NCBI RefSeq assembly: GCF_028204155.1
Contig: NZ_JAQLOI010000003.1
Coordinates: 496,001 to 560,000 of the forward strand
Direction: 5' to 3'
DNA: 64,000 nucleotides
Source of the DNA: Vibrio algarum
GTDB taxonomy: Bacteria; Pseudomonadota; Gammaproteobacteria; Enterobacterales; Vibrionaceae
In this document: positions 8,528-18,161 of the stretch, in pieces
How positions within the stretch are numbered: the stretch's first letter is position 1
How the letters are laid out: every line of letters begins with the position of its first letter
Program-made: the position numbers and the translations under genes
Notes under the pieces: generated by a model
Database searches by the model: none
The model's input: the letters and a program-made list of their open reading frames with translations, nothing else
Told to the model about the DNA's origin: nothing

Positions 8528-10525
8528 TCAGATAAAAGCCAACTTTGAAGAAGCAAAGTTGAACTGATAACGAGTTCGTTTGCCATGGCGGTCTATGGTA
8601 AATTGAATCGACTCCTTGCCCTGCCAATCTACCGACGTAATATTGTTGTCACCATGCAAATCGTGCAGAACTAAACTAGAGAAATAAGATTCGTCGCTCC
8701 GTATCAATAAGTAGGCAATTTCACTCGTCGCAGGATTGTCTGGTGCATACCCCTTTATTAGATGTGCACGAGTATTGGTATAAATACTCTGCCTGAAATC
8801 ATCCTGATTTTCAATTTTGTAAAAGACGTCTTCACTACCTCGCAATAATTTATTGTGGCATGCAGTCATACACGCCAATGCACCCTGAACTGGATTTGGT
8901 ATCGATTGCCATGTCGCGTCCGTATGGTGCCTTCCTCTGGTCAAATAGGTAATATCTAGTGTTGCATTGTGCGGATTATTCACGGTACTAATGTCCAACA
9001 CACAATCGTGAAACCATATCAAGGTTCGCCTATACACCACATCGCGATAATCGTGCTCGTCCCACTGTTTAATGGTATGACTATCCACTTCCGCAGGAGG
9101 AGAATTCCAGTCTGCCAGTAAGTCAACTAAGCAGTAGCTATCATTTTTGTCGTAGTACAAACATTCAGGGTTAATGGGCGGCTGATTGCCTTCGTTTACC
9201 ACCAGAGTATTATGGCTAGCGCTATTTTTATAGTAACTATTGTGGAGCTCTGCTCCGTACCCTGTGGTACCAAGATCGGGTAAGATTTCTTGACCAGACC
9301 GACATAAAACAATACTGAGACGGTCATAGTGATCATGCTCGCCACCAAAAGGAGCATGCTTAACCAGTAAGGAATGTTTATCTTGCTGATTAATTTCAGT
9401 GGTGTAACCCGAGTAGGGACTATGGCTCGCTTGGCACGAGAGAGGTGCTATCGGATTGAGTGTTTCCACACCGTATAGTAAGGCCTCCAAATTATGCCTC
9501 TCTTCATGGCTGTATATGTACTGCAGTGCTTGTTGTAAAAGCGGGAATGGATATTCTCTATACCCAAATTCGAACACTTCCGACTGAATAACACGCTCTT
9601 GGCCTGCTATACAATCATTTAAGGCAGGAAAAGAGCCGTTACTCATTATCAACTCTAGAGGAAACTTAAGCATTTTAAGAAAGTTAGGGTTACCGCTTAT
9701 AGAGTGTTCTGTTTTATATGCAATTTTCTCAAACACTAGCAGCGATTGCAGTGCATAATAATGGTAATGGATAGAGCCTTCGAACCACATCCCTTCACCA
9801 ATACAGCCGTGATTAAGTTGGTAGTGTAAACCAAAATCAGAAATCAAGGCGAAGTTGACATAGCGCGTATCCTCCAGCAATAGGCCGATAACCCCGACCG
9901 CAGCGCTTATCCGGATTTCGTGATTGTGAAGCTGAGGAGAACGATGAGCGATAAGAAACTCAGCCCCTTGCCTGAGTAAGCTATGCTCTATTTTCTGTCG
10001 CTCAAAATCGAAGATATCATCGCGAATGAAATCATATCCACGAGATAAATTGAGATGAAAGTTAGCCTCGCATAGCGTTTGTGCGTTGGCTTTTCCAGGA
10101 CCATTATACGGTATATCACCATGTACACCGTAATGAGGGTACTTAATAGCGTATTGAAGCAAAATATCTTTTACCTTGCTTAAATACCTTTCTTCCTGAG
10201 TAAGTTGCCAAAGTAGACCAAGCTCATAGCAAGCCTTTGCATTCAGTTCATTTAACCAACGCCACCACGCCCCATCATACGGCTCACCTGAAAACTCCAC
10301 GCCATCTACAGGGCACTTATGCTTGCTGGCGTTAAATCTATCCCAGACTAATCGAACACCGTGGTGAGGACAGTAGTAGAACAGGTTCCAAGTAGCACGA
10401 TTATCTGGCGGTACCAATGTCTTGCTACGTAGAACAATGTCGTTATCTTTCAATAGCTTATTAATAATATTAGGAGTAGCTCGAGCGCGTATATTCTCAA
10501 TTTCATATTGATCAAACTGCAGCAT
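8528..10525 (-). CDS. PL15-type exolytic oligouronate (oligoalginate) lyase, copy 1
   Basis: Predicted beta-elimination of uronic-acid oligosaccharides to unsaturated monomers. 665 residues with an (alpha/alpha) toroid N-terminal half (ATWNLFYYCPHHGVRL, EPYDGAWWRWLNELN, IPYNGPGKANAQTLCEAN, HNHEIRISAAVGVIG, MWFEGSIHYHYYALQ) and a heparinase II/III-like beta half (KHAPFGGEHDHYDRL, EILPDLGTTGYGA, NSASHNTLVVN). Order and length fit PL15 enzymes such as Vibrio and Agrobacterium oligoalginate lyases. No signal peptide, so cytoplasmic. Last gene of the operon, 11 nt after its paralogue. Exact substrate (alginate or a glucuronate-containing glycan) is inferred; PL15 also has heparin-active members. 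Confidence 0.8.
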   Translation of the reverse strand: MLQFDQYEIENIRARATPNIINKLLKDNDIVLRSKTLVPPDNRATWNLFYYCPHHGVRLVWDRFNASKHKCPVDGVEFSGEPYDGAWWRWLNELNAKACYELGLLWQLTQEERYLSKVKDILLQYAIKYPHYGVHGDIPYNGPGKANAQTLCEANFHLNLSRGYDFIRDDIFDFERQKIEHSLLRQGAEFLIAHRSPQLHNHEIRISAAVGVIGLLLEDTRYVNFALISDFGLHYQLNHGCIGEGMWFEGSIHYHYYALQSLLVFEKIAYKTEHSISGNPNFLKMLKFPLELIMSNGSFPALNDCIAGQERVIQSEVFEFGYREYPFPLLQQALQYIYSHEERHNLEALLYGVETLNPIAPLSCQASHSPYSGYTTEINQQDKHSLLVKHAPFGGEHDHYDRLSIVLCRSGQEILPDLGTTGYGAELHNSYYKNSASHNTLVVNEGNQPPINPECLYYDKNDSYCLVDLLADWNSPPAEVDSHTIKQWDEHDYRDVVYRRTLIWFHDCVLDISTVNNPHNATLDITYLTRGRHHTDATWQSIPNPVQGALACMTACHNKLLRGSEDVFYKIENQDDFRQSIYTNTRAHLIKGYAPDNPATSEIAYLLIRSDESYFSSLVLHDLHGDNNITSVDWQGKESIQFTIDRHGKRTRYQFNFASSKLAFI

Positions 10526-10536
10526 TAGCTTGTCCC

Positions 10537-12576
10537 TTAATTGGCGTGTGATTCAACTTGCGCATGAGTAAGCAAAGTTACAGTAACCGTTCCAGCAGAT
10601 AAACTGTATTTTACCTGTCGTACTTCATCTTCGCTACGCACGTCAAAGTATACGCTTTCTTCACCTTCCCAACGTACATTTGACAATTGATGGCACAAAT
10701 CTTGGGATAAATCGTGCATGACTAAACTCGAGAAGTTACGCTCTCTACTGCGAACCAACAAGTAGGCCATGTTTTTAGTCGCTGGATTATCCGGCGCTTC
10801 TCCTATAAGTAACTCACATGGAGAATCAGTGGCGATTGTCTGGCTAAAATCGGACTCACCTGAGATTTGATACCTCATTACTTGGTATTGAGTACTGTCT
10901 TTTCTGTGGCACGATCTCATTATCGTTAACGCACCAGAAAGCGGGTTATCTACTGGTACCCAATCTAACGACAGGATATGCTCACCTCGAACGTGATAGG
11001 TAAGGTCAAGTTGCTGACGATTTGGATTGTGTACACGATTAATTTCAATAGCAAGGTTACCAAACCACAATACAACACGCCTAAAGACGATGTCTTTATA
11101 CGACGCACTGTCCCACTGCTCAATTACATGACTGTCTACCGAAGGCTGAGCCTCTCGCCAATCCGCGATTGAGTCTACTAATAGATGGTCCTTTTCTTGA
11201 CTAAAATTAAGCAGCTTAGGCGCATTAGGTGATTGGTTAGATTGATTAACAACGAGTGTATTGTGCGTCGCACTATTCTTATAATAGTGATAGTGCAGAT
11301 GTGCTCCATACCCCGTGGTACCAAGATCAGGCAAAATTTCTTTACCATTACGAACAAGTATTAGTCCTAACCTATCATAGTGATCATGTTCTCCTCCGTA
11401 AGGTGCATGCTTGAGAAGAAAGGCATTATTGTGGATGTTATCTGAACCTAACGTATAGCCAGAATATGGTGCATGAACGGTCTGGCACTGTAACCGTTCA
11501 ACCGAATCTAACGAGTCAACACCATAAAGGAGAGCATCCAAGTTATCTCGCTCTTGTTTCGAGTAGATCGATTGCAACACCTGTTGAAACTTCAAGCAAG
11601 GAAATTGCTTGTTAGCGAACTCAAAAATGTGCGTATGGTTTAACTTTTCTTGCCCCGCTATACAGTCGTTCATACGAGGAAAATTGCCATGCCCCAGAAT
11701 AAGATTTAACGGAAACTTCAGCATTTTTATTAAATTGTTATTGCTAGCCACCGAGTGAACGGTTCCACATGCAATCTTCTCATAGGCCAATACCGCTTGT
11801 AAGGCGTAATAGTGATAGTGAATTGACCCTTCAAACCACATTCCTTCGCCGAGACAACCGTTATCCAGTTGGTAGTGCAAGCCATATTTTGAATGCAGAG
11901 CAAAGTCCAAATAAGCAGGGTCATCTAGCAGCAACCCAATAACACCTATAGTGGCATTGATCTTCATTTCATGGTTATGCAATTGTTCTGAACGATGCTC
12001 CATCAAAAATTCAGCACCTTCGCGTAATAATTGTCGCTCAATCTTTGTTTTATCTGCAGCATCCAAATCATCACTAATGAAATCATAACCTCGTGCAAAA
12101 TCTAAGTGACAGTTGGCTTCACAGAGAGTCTGAGCATTCGCCTTACCAGGACCATTGTAAGGAATTCCGCCGTGCACTTCGTAGTCAGGGTAATAATGTG
12201 CATACTGGAGTAAAATGGTACGAACCTTTTCAAAATAGTGACGTTCCTGAGTCAGCTGCCACAGCAGTCCAAGCTGATAACACGCACGGGAATTGAGCGT
12301 ATTTAACCATCGCCACCACGCGCCGTCATAAGGTTCTCCGGTAAACACCTTCCCATCGATGGGACAGCAATGCTCTTTGGAATTGTGTCTGTCCCACTCT
12401 AATCGTACGCCATGTTCATCGCAGTAATAATAAAGATTCCAAGTTGCCCTAGCGTCTGGCGAAACCAAAACGTCATTTTCTAACACCGTGTGATTCTCTT
12501 CAATTAACTTTTGTACCTGAGCCACGCTGACTCTAGTACGAATTTCTTTTATTTGTTGGGGATTAAATTGCAGCAT
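10537..12576 (-). CDS. PL15-type exolytic oligouronate (oligoalginate) lyase, copy 2
   Basis: Paralogue of the downstream gene, with the same blocks in the same order (ATWNLYYYCDEHGVRLEWDR, EPYDGAWWRWLNTLN, IPYNGPGKANAQTLCEAN, MWFEGSIHYHYYALQ, NDCIAGQE, GGEHDHYDRLG, LPDLGTTGYGA, NSATHNTLVVN). Start set at 12576 because MLQFNPQQI matches the N-terminus of copy 1; a longer frame to 12687 would overlap uxaC. 679 residues, no signal peptide, 16 nt downstream of uxaC. The copies are clearly diverged outside the motifs, so this is an old duplication that may have split linkage or end specificity. Confidence 0.8.
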   Translation of the reverse strand: MLQFNPQQIKEIRTRVSVAQVQKLIEENHTVLENDVLVSPDARATWNLYYYCDEHGVRLEWDRHNSKEHCCPIDGKVFTGEPYDGAWWRWLNTLNSRACYQLGLLWQLTQERHYFEKVRTILLQYAHYYPDYEVHGGIPYNGPGKANAQTLCEANCHLDFARGYDFISDDLDAADKTKIERQLLREGAEFLMEHRSEQLHNHEMKINATIGVIGLLLDDPAYLDFALHSKYGLHYQLDNGCLGEGMWFEGSIHYHYYALQAVLAYEKIACGTVHSVASNNNLIKMLKFPLNLILGHGNFPRMNDCIAGQEKLNHTHIFEFANKQFPCLKFQQVLQSIYSKQERDNLDALLYGVDSLDSVERLQCQTVHAPYSGYTLGSDNIHNNAFLLKHAPYGGEHDHYDRLGLILVRNGKEILPDLGTTGYGAHLHYHYYKNSATHNTLVVNQSNQSPNAPKLLNFSQEKDHLLVDSIADWREAQPSVDSHVIEQWDSASYKDIVFRRVVLWFGNLAIEINRVHNPNRQQLDLTYHVRGEHILSLDWVPVDNPLSGALTIMRSCHRKDSTQYQVMRYQISGESDFSQTIATDSPCELLIGEAPDNPATKNMAYLLVRSRERNFSSLVMHDLSQDLCHQLSNVRWEGEESVYFDVRSEDEVRQVKYSLSAGTVTVTLLTHAQVESHAN

Positions 12577-12592
12577 AACAAACCATCTAGAG

Positions 12593-14008
12593 TTAGAAGT
12601 CAAAAAACGCATTGGCGTTGGAGTAACAGATATTTTGCACAGTAAACGTGAGCAAGTCCCAATCGTCGGGGATATCTCCCTGAGCAACCCAAAGGCTTAA
12701 CTGATTACAGAAAATACGTCGAAAATATTCGTGCCGGCTTAGTGACATCAAATTACGAGAATCTGTCACCATTCCGATGAATCCGCCAAGCGCCCCCATA
12801 TTCTTAAGAGTGGTTAACTGCGATTCAATACCTTGCTTATGATCATTGAACCACCATGCTGGTCCGAACTGTATTTTCCCACTGGTGGTATCGCTATCTT
12901 GGAATGCACCACACAGCGCGACAAACATTGCGTTGTTATTGGGGTTGAGATTGTACAACACCGTTTTAGGCAATTGTTTTGACCTATCTAGGCTATCCAA
13001 CAAACTGGCTAGGCCAAGAACAGAATCATCATTAATGATACTAAACCCGGTACATGGACCAAGCTCCTCTTTTCGTCTGCTGTTTACATTTGCTGATACG
13101 CCTATATGCAATTGCCAAGCCCATCCAAACTGATAGCATAGCTCACCAAGAGAGGTAAACAATTGAGTCTTAACTATTTTCTGGTCGTCTATAGTCAACT
13201 CTTTGCCCGCCAAAAGGCGCTGAAATGCGCTCTCTATTTCCGCAGAAGACCCCTGTTTATATTCTATGGTTGGCAGACCCAGATCGGCTAAACGACAACC
13301 CAGTTGATGAAAAGCCTGCATCCTCTTTTCTATTGCTGCTATATAATCATCAAAACAGCGAATAACACTCGAAGAATGCAGCTCCAAATCTCTTACGAAA
13401 AGCAAAAACTGACGACTGTTATGGAATGCAAACAAGTCATCGGCCCGAAATGTTGGCAGTATATTGGTGTTAATCTTGCCTACAAGTTTGTCATGAGCAA
13501 GCAAAGAGTGATATTCCAACGACGATAGTGGTGAGTCTGTGGTACACAATGTCTGTACGTTCAAGTTTTCCAGCAAAGTTCGGGGTTGATGGAGAGAACT
13601 GGCCAGTTTATCAGTGCATTTTTGCCATATTTCCATAGCATTAGTTGGATTTAGTAACTGATGGCACTCAAAGAAACGGGCTAACTCAAGATGCGACCAG
13701 TGATAAAGCGGATTACCAACCAAGTAAGGCACTGCCTTACACCAATGACTAAATTTTTCGTAATCGCTCGCCGACCCTGTAATAAAATGCTCGTCGATTC
13801 CGGTACTTCTCATTGCACGCCAAAAATAGTGGTCGTGTTTTAACCATGCCTCGGTCAGGTTCTTAGGTCCCGTGTTTTGAACTATCTCTTTGGCGTCAAG
13901 ATGACTATGAAAATCAATAATAGGTAGCGAGCTCGCGACTTCATGAAAAAGACGAACAGCCAATGAATTAGTTAATAGAAAACCCGGTTCTATGTAGTAT
14001 GCAGCCAT
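12593..14008 (-). CDS. uxaC: Uronate isomerase (UxaC family)
   Basis: Known UxaC enzymes interconvert D-glucuronate/D-fructuronate and D-galacturonate/D-tagaturonate. The 471-residue product has the amidohydrolase-like metal motif IDFHSHLDA near residue 35, WHxF-type region DHYFWRAMRSTGID, and the C-terminal GMVTDSRNLMSLSRHEYFRRI typical of UxaC. AGGA precedes the ATG at 14008. It lies between the transporter and the lyases, so its substrate should come from the same oligosaccharides; fructuronate could also arise from mannuronate, which differs from glucuronate only at C2. No uxuA or uxuB is in the window. Confidence 0.88.
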   Translation of the reverse strand: MAAYYIEPGFLLTNSLAVRLFHEVASSLPIIDFHSHLDAKEIVQNTGPKNLTEAWLKHDHYFWRAMRSTGIDEHFITGSASDYEKFSHWCKAVPYLVGNPLYHWSHLELARFFECHQLLNPTNAMEIWQKCTDKLASSLHQPRTLLENLNVQTLCTTDSPLSSLEYHSLLAHDKLVGKINTNILPTFRADDLFAFHNSRQFLLFVRDLELHSSSVIRCFDDYIAAIEKRMQAFHQLGCRLADLGLPTIEYKQGSSAEIESAFQRLLAGKELTIDDQKIVKTQLFTSLGELCYQFGWAWQLHIGVSANVNSRRKEELGPCTGFSIINDDSVLGLASLLDSLDRSKQLPKTVLYNLNPNNNAMFVALCGAFQDSDTTSGKIQFGPAWWFNDHKQGIESQLTTLKNMGALGGFIGMVTDSRNLMSLSRHEYFRRIFCNQLSLWVAQGDIPDDWDLLTFTVQNICYSNANAFFDF

Positions 14009-14038
14009 TGTATTCCTTGGAGCAATGTAACAAAAATA

Positions 14039-14067
14039 CGGGTCAAGCTAAGCAAATAGCTGACCCG
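14039..14067 (-). terminator. Hairpin between the SSS transporter and uxaC
   Basis: CGGGTC-A-AGCTA (14039-14050) pairs with TAGCTGACCCG (14057-14067), one bulged base. On the minus-strand transcript TATTTTTG follows, so this may be a leaky terminator setting the transporter-to-enzyme ratio. Confidence 0.55.
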
Positions 14068-14074
14068 ATTCTAA

Positions 14075-15847
14075 TTAGCCAACGGTACTGTCGACTGGTT
14101 TTGATATGTCACTCGTTTGAGCGCTCTTGTACAGAAGATATCCAACGGTGAGTATCACAACTCCGCAGAATGCGAAGGCCATGCGTCCCCAGAATGGATT
14201 TGGTATAAGCACCATTGTCATCACTAACGTGCCAAATACTAATATCAGCTTGCCGAGCATGTTACGCTGTTGACAATCGACAATATCCTGCCCTTCATCT
14301 TCGACAACAGGTGTCTCAACGTCTGTCCAAAATTCTTGCAGTTCCGTGCGACGACTACCTTCTGGTTCTTTATAAAATCTGGTTGTAAAGCAGAAGAAAC
14401 CACCAGTGATGAATAAGTGTCCAACTATACCTAGCAAGACTTTCAGGTCTTTCGCTTCACGGCCAGTGAACGGTGTATCTAGGTTTAACCAGTTCGCTAC
14501 GACATCAGCCGTTATAACAAAGCTCACAAGGTAGGAGACAATAATGCCCACGACTAGTGTTGCCCATGCTGCCCAATCTGGTGTTTTCTTAATAAACATA
14601 CCAAAGAACAGCGGAACCAAAATCGGCATTTGTAGCAAGGTACTTACATACATCATGGCATCAAAGAGGCTTAAGCCACGCAGCGAATTGATAAACAAGG
14701 CAACAAGTATGATTAAGGCACCAAACACTAAGGTAACAACCTGACTAACGCGCAGTAGTTTGGCATCTTCTGCGTCTTTATTTACGAAAATCGCGTAGAA
14801 ATTGCGTACAAAAACACCTGCATTACGGTTAAGACCTGAATCCATTGAAGACATGGTTGCAGCAAACACAGCAGCCATAAGTAGTCCGACCATCCCGACA
14901 GGCATAGCACGCTCAACAAAGACCAGATATACTGCATCGGCAGCTTTATTACCCAATTCTCCAGCATGCACTGCAGCTGCATCTGGATAGAGGACTGCGG
15001 TTGCCCACGGTGGCATAAACCAAATTGCAGGACCTATCAGCATAAGGACAAAAGCGAGTAACGCTGCCTTACGAGCATTAATAGAATCTTTAGCAGTAAG
15101 GAATCGATATGAGTCGTTCATGTTGTTGATATTTTGTAACTGTTTAACAAACATGAAGATAAACCAGCTAACGAACAATAGTGGATAGTTCATGTTAGAT
15201 CCCATCACACTATCAACCGGGAACTGCTCAATCAGATTGGAAGGTCCACCCACCTTGACGATGGCGGCCACAGCACATACGACGGTCACCGACATAATAA
15301 CAACCATCTGCACAAAATCGGATGCAACGACACCCCAGGATCCTCCGATCACCGAGATAAACAGGACAATCAATCCGGTTGCGACGATAGTAGTCTCAAT
15401 ATCTATCTTAAATACAGCACTAACGAACAATGCTAGACCATTCAGCCAGATACCAGTGTAGACGATACTGGTTGGCATAGTTGCCCAAGTGAACACCTGC
15501 TCATTTGTGGCGCCAAAACGACGGCGAACCCCTTCAATAGGTGTGACAGTACGCATTTGACGAAAACGGTAAGAAAAGAAAAGCCAAGAGAGTAAGAAGC
15601 CAAATGCGTTGGCCATAAACACGACCATGATGGGGAAACCATCCGTAAACGCCTTACCTGCAGCCCCTGTAAAAGTCCAGGCACTAAACTGAGTCATAAA
15701 CGCGGTGGATCCAACCATCCACCAGAGCATTTTTCCTCCCCCTCTAAAATAGTCGCTGGTAGATCGCCCAGCCATGCGTTTGAATAACAATCCGACCACT
15801 ATCATAAATATGAAATAGACGAACACGACCAGCATGTCAATATTCAT
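14075..15847 (-). CDS. Sodium:solute symporter (SSS family), probable oligouronate importer
   Basis: Inner-membrane Na+-coupled carrier of about 590 residues with many hydrophobic helices. SSS features include the early loop YFRGGGKMLWWMVGSTAFM and the conserved FAATMSSMDSGLNRNAGVFV. ATG at 15847 is chosen because GGAG lies 6 nt upstream; a TTG at 15859 overlaps that site. First gene of a minus-strand operon with uxaC and two PL15 lyases, which suggests it imports uronate oligosaccharides, as SSS carriers do in alginate clusters of other vibrios. Substrate is inferred from context only. Confidence 0.85.
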   Translation of the reverse strand: MNIDMLVVFVYFIFMIVVGLLFKRMAGRSTSDYFRGGGKMLWWMVGSTAFMTQFSAWTFTGAAGKAFTDGFPIMVVFMANAFGFLLSWLFFSYRFRQMRTVTPIEGVRRRFGATNEQVFTWATMPTSIVYTGIWLNGLALFVSAVFKIDIETTIVATGLIVLFISVIGGSWGVVASDFVQMVVIMSVTVVCAVAAIVKVGGPSNLIEQFPVDSVMGSNMNYPLLFVSWFIFMFVKQLQNINNMNDSYRFLTAKDSINARKAALLAFVLMLIGPAIWFMPPWATAVLYPDAAAVHAGELGNKAADAVYLVFVERAMPVGMVGLLMAAVFAATMSSMDSGLNRNAGVFVRNFYAIFVNKDAEDAKLLRVSQVVTLVFGALIILVALFINSLRGLSLFDAMMYVSTLLQMPILVPLFFGMFIKKTPDWAAWATLVVGIIVSYLVSFVITADVVANWLNLDTPFTGREAKDLKVLLGIVGHLFITGGFFCFTTRFYKEPEGSRRTELQEFWTDVETPVVEDEGQDIVDCQQRNMLGKLILVFGTLVMTMVLIPNPFWGRMAFAFCGVVILTVGYLLYKSAQTSDISKPVDSTVG

Positions 15848-16249
15848 TTTTGACTCCAATGAAGTTATGTATTGATTAGTAAAATTACCACGAATTTTAG
15901 CTACAACTTAAAAATCAAAACGTAGTTTTATATTTTTATCTAGCTGGGTGATTTTTATATTTATTGGGTCGCTCAATACATTTGCTTTTTATCCGAGCGT
16001 GACAGAGCTCTCACATCAGCGCCAAAATTGGGACCTTCGTCACGGCTAATTGACTCTATTTGGCTTTTTTTGGTGGTAGAGATTAGATCTCTCCGCTCTC
16101 GTACAAAGTTTATTGATACCAATCTGGAAAACTATCTGATCAATGACATGAATATAATGGAGCAAGAACTCTTCTTTCTGAGATTGGTAATTGAAGGGAT
16201 ATCAGTTGGTTTATTGAGCCAGATTACCCAACTCTCTTGAAACAAGGTT

Positions 16250-16440
16250 ATGAACCTATAAACACAACCGTCATAACCGAGTATCGCGGTACCATTGGTC
16301 TCAATAACGAGAGTATTTTGAATGTTGGTAAAATCTTTAACCTTAGCAGGAGATTGCTCAATGGCGGGACAAACTCTAGCGACACCAGGAGTATCAACAT
16401 CACGCAGAATCTCTAATGAATCGATACTAATTAAAGAAAA
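16250..16440 (-). pseudogene. Malic-enzyme N-terminal fragment
   Basis: Minus-strand translation of 16268-16429 reads EILRDVDTPGVARVC, then AIEQSPAKVKDFTNIQNTL and IETNGTAILGYDG. This matches the malic-enzyme N-terminal pattern (TPGVA.VC.AI, then N.V.VVTNGTAVLGLG). Family similarity ends near YDG and no catalytic or NAD-binding region follows. It is a decayed remnant in the gap 15848-16619; the rest of that gap has no recognisable gene. Confidence 0.55.
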
Positions 16441-16566
16441 TGAGCACTATTTAACCTACAGATTAAGATGCACACTTGTTCTCTTCGTTAAGAAAATGTG
16501 ACCTAGTGAGAAAAATAGAGTGATAATTCTAAAGAGAAACGCTGGGGGAGTATGAATTGACCAAAA

Positions 16567-16598
16567 AAAGGCAGGGTGCCGCGTTGCAACCTGCCTTT
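16567..16598. terminator. Terminator after the DAACS symporter
   Basis: AAAGGCAGG (16567-16575) pairs with CCTGCCTTT (16590-16598); for the minus-strand gene the stem is followed by a run of seven T. Confidence 0.85.
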
Positions 16599-16619
16599 CA
16601 TATACAGAGTTAGAAAACG

Positions 16620-17912
16620 TTATGCTGTTTCAACTTCTGAATTTGCACTGCTCGTTTCGGCATTGTAAATCGTTTCGTCTAACTCACCTTCACTCTTAGC
16701 AATGAGTACAGAAACCATCATATCGCCACACACGTTAACGGTGGTACGCGCCATATCTAGAATACGGTCAATACCAGCAACAATCGCTAAACCTTCAATT
16801 GGAAGACCAACTGTCGTTAGAACGAGTGATAACATGATAAGGCCTGCACCCGGCACGCCCGCAGTACCAATTGACGCTAATGTAGACGTTAAGATAATCA
16901 ACATGTAATCCGACATTTCAAGATCAATGCCAAAGGCTTGAGCAATAAATAGCGCACAAACACCTTGATAAAGTGCAGTACCGTCCATGTTGATGGTAGC
17001 GCCAAGCGGTAGAACAAAGCTTGATACACCTTTAGATACGCCAAGTTCTTCACGGCTTGCTTTGATAGTGGCAGGAAGCGTACCTGAACTGCTCGTCGTA
17101 GTGAACGCGACTGCCGCAGGATTAACCAGTGCTTTAACATAACGTATAGGGTTTAGACGACCGACAAAACTAATAATGCCAGTGTAGAACACTAAAACAT
17201 GTACCAGACTACCTAAGTAAGCAACAGCGATTACTTTGATAAGCGGTAGTAAGATATCTATACCGTATTTACCAGCAACCCATGCCATCAAACCGAAGAC
17301 ACCAAATGGAGCGAACTTCATTACAATTTCAGTTAGCTTGTACATTGCTTCCGCTAGACTTTCAAAAACAGCGATAGCAGGCTTAGCCTTATCACCAATT
17401 AGCGTTAATGACACACCTAAACCAATTGCAAATACAATGATTTGAAGAATGTTGCCCGCTGCTAATGCACCTACTGGATTTTTAGGAATAATGTTTAATA
17501 AAGTTTGTACCAGTGGTGGTGCTTCCTTACCCATTGTTGCGGAATCTTTAGCGACCATATTTAACCCTTCACCAGGACCAAAAATTGCAGCTAAACTTAG
17601 ACCAATAGTGATAGCAATAGCGGTTGTCCCTAGGTAAAGAATGATAGCTTTTGCGCCAATACGACCCATTTTACGAGAGTCTTGCATCGATGTAACACCG
17701 ACAATCAAAGAACAGAAAATCAACGGTACAATCAGCATTTTGATTGCGTTGATAAACAGAGTACCAATTGGTTTTAGTACTTCCGCTTCTGGTCCCATAA
17801 CCGCACCGACGATCACACCAGCGACCATACCAACTACGATTTTTTTCCACAATTCCATTTTGCCCCAAAAACCACCACCTGCCTGTGGTGCAGCATCCTT
17901 TCTACTCATCAT
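16620..17912 (-). CDS. Dicarboxylate/amino acid:cation symporter (DAACS family)
   Basis: Inner-membrane importer of C4-dicarboxylates or acidic amino acids with Na+ or H+. The 430 residues include the family serine-rich loop TTTSSSGTLPATIKASREELG, then SFVLPLGATINMDGTALYQG and the C-terminal GIDRILDMARTTVNVCGD. AAGGA lies just before the ATG. A sigma-54 promoter and two dyads lie upstream, and a DctB/DctD-like pair follows divergently in coordinate but on the same strand, so the carrier is probably induced by its own substrate through that pair. Glutamate versus succinate cannot be separated by eye. Confidence 0.9.
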   Translation of the reverse strand: MMSRKDAAPQAGGGFWGKMELWKKIVVGMVAGVIVGAVMGPEAEVLKPIGTLFINAIKMLIVPLIFCSLIVGVTSMQDSRKMGRIGAKAIILYLGTTAIAITIGLSLAAIFGPGEGLNMVAKDSATMGKEAPPLVQTLLNIIPKNPVGALAAGNILQIIVFAIGLGVSLTLIGDKAKPAIAVFESLAEAMYKLTEIVMKFAPFGVFGLMAWVAGKYGIDILLPLIKVIAVAYLGSLVHVLVFYTGIISFVGRLNPIRYVKALVNPAAVAFTTTSSSGTLPATIKASREELGVSKGVSSFVLPLGATINMDGTALYQGVCALFIAQAFGIDLEMSDYMLIILTSTLASIGTAGVPGAGLIMLSLVLTTVGLPIEGLAIVAGIDRILDMARTTVNVCGDMMVSVLIAKSEGELDETIYNAETSSANSEVETA

Positions 17913-17997
17913 TTTTTCCTTTAATTATTAGCCTTATTGAATATGCCTACTGTCCATAGTTACATCTTGATATATACAGCAACCCAACACCTAACTT

Positions 17998-18012
17998 GCA
18001 ATGATAATGCCA
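17998..18012 (-). promoter_or_regulatory. Sigma-54 (-24/-12) promoter of the symporter
   Basis: On the minus strand TGGCAT TATCA TTGC (18012 to 17998) fits TGGCAC-N5-TTGC with one mismatch and exact spacing. Predicted start of transcription is near 17986, about 75 nt before the symporter ATG. Confidence 0.8.
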
Positions 18013-18077
18013 GAGAATGAGTTAATATAACCATTTGATAACAATAAGATTTAATCAGGATAGCAAATAACAATGGG

Positions 18078-18093
18078 TATAACTAAAGTTATA
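18078..18093. promoter_or_regulatory. Enhancer-like dyad, proximal
   Basis: TATAAC-TAAA-GTTATA, perfect 6-bp arms, centred about 100 bp upstream of the sigma-54 start. Probable binding site of the adjacent DctD-type activator. Confidence 0.65.
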
Positions 18094-18161
18094 GAAAACC
18101 ATAGTTGGTATAAAAACCATAAAAATAACAAAGAGATGGCACCTTATAACAATTCGCATAG

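Noticed and set aside
12577..12687. Extension of the second PL15 gene to 12687
   Set aside because: It overlaps the 3' end of uxaC in another frame, and MLQFNPQQI aligns with the start of the downstream paralogue.
16028..16240. 70-residue plus-strand ORF in the gap before the DAACS gene
   Set aside because: No ribosome site and no family; it overlaps the degraded region on the other strand that includes the malic-enzyme remnant.
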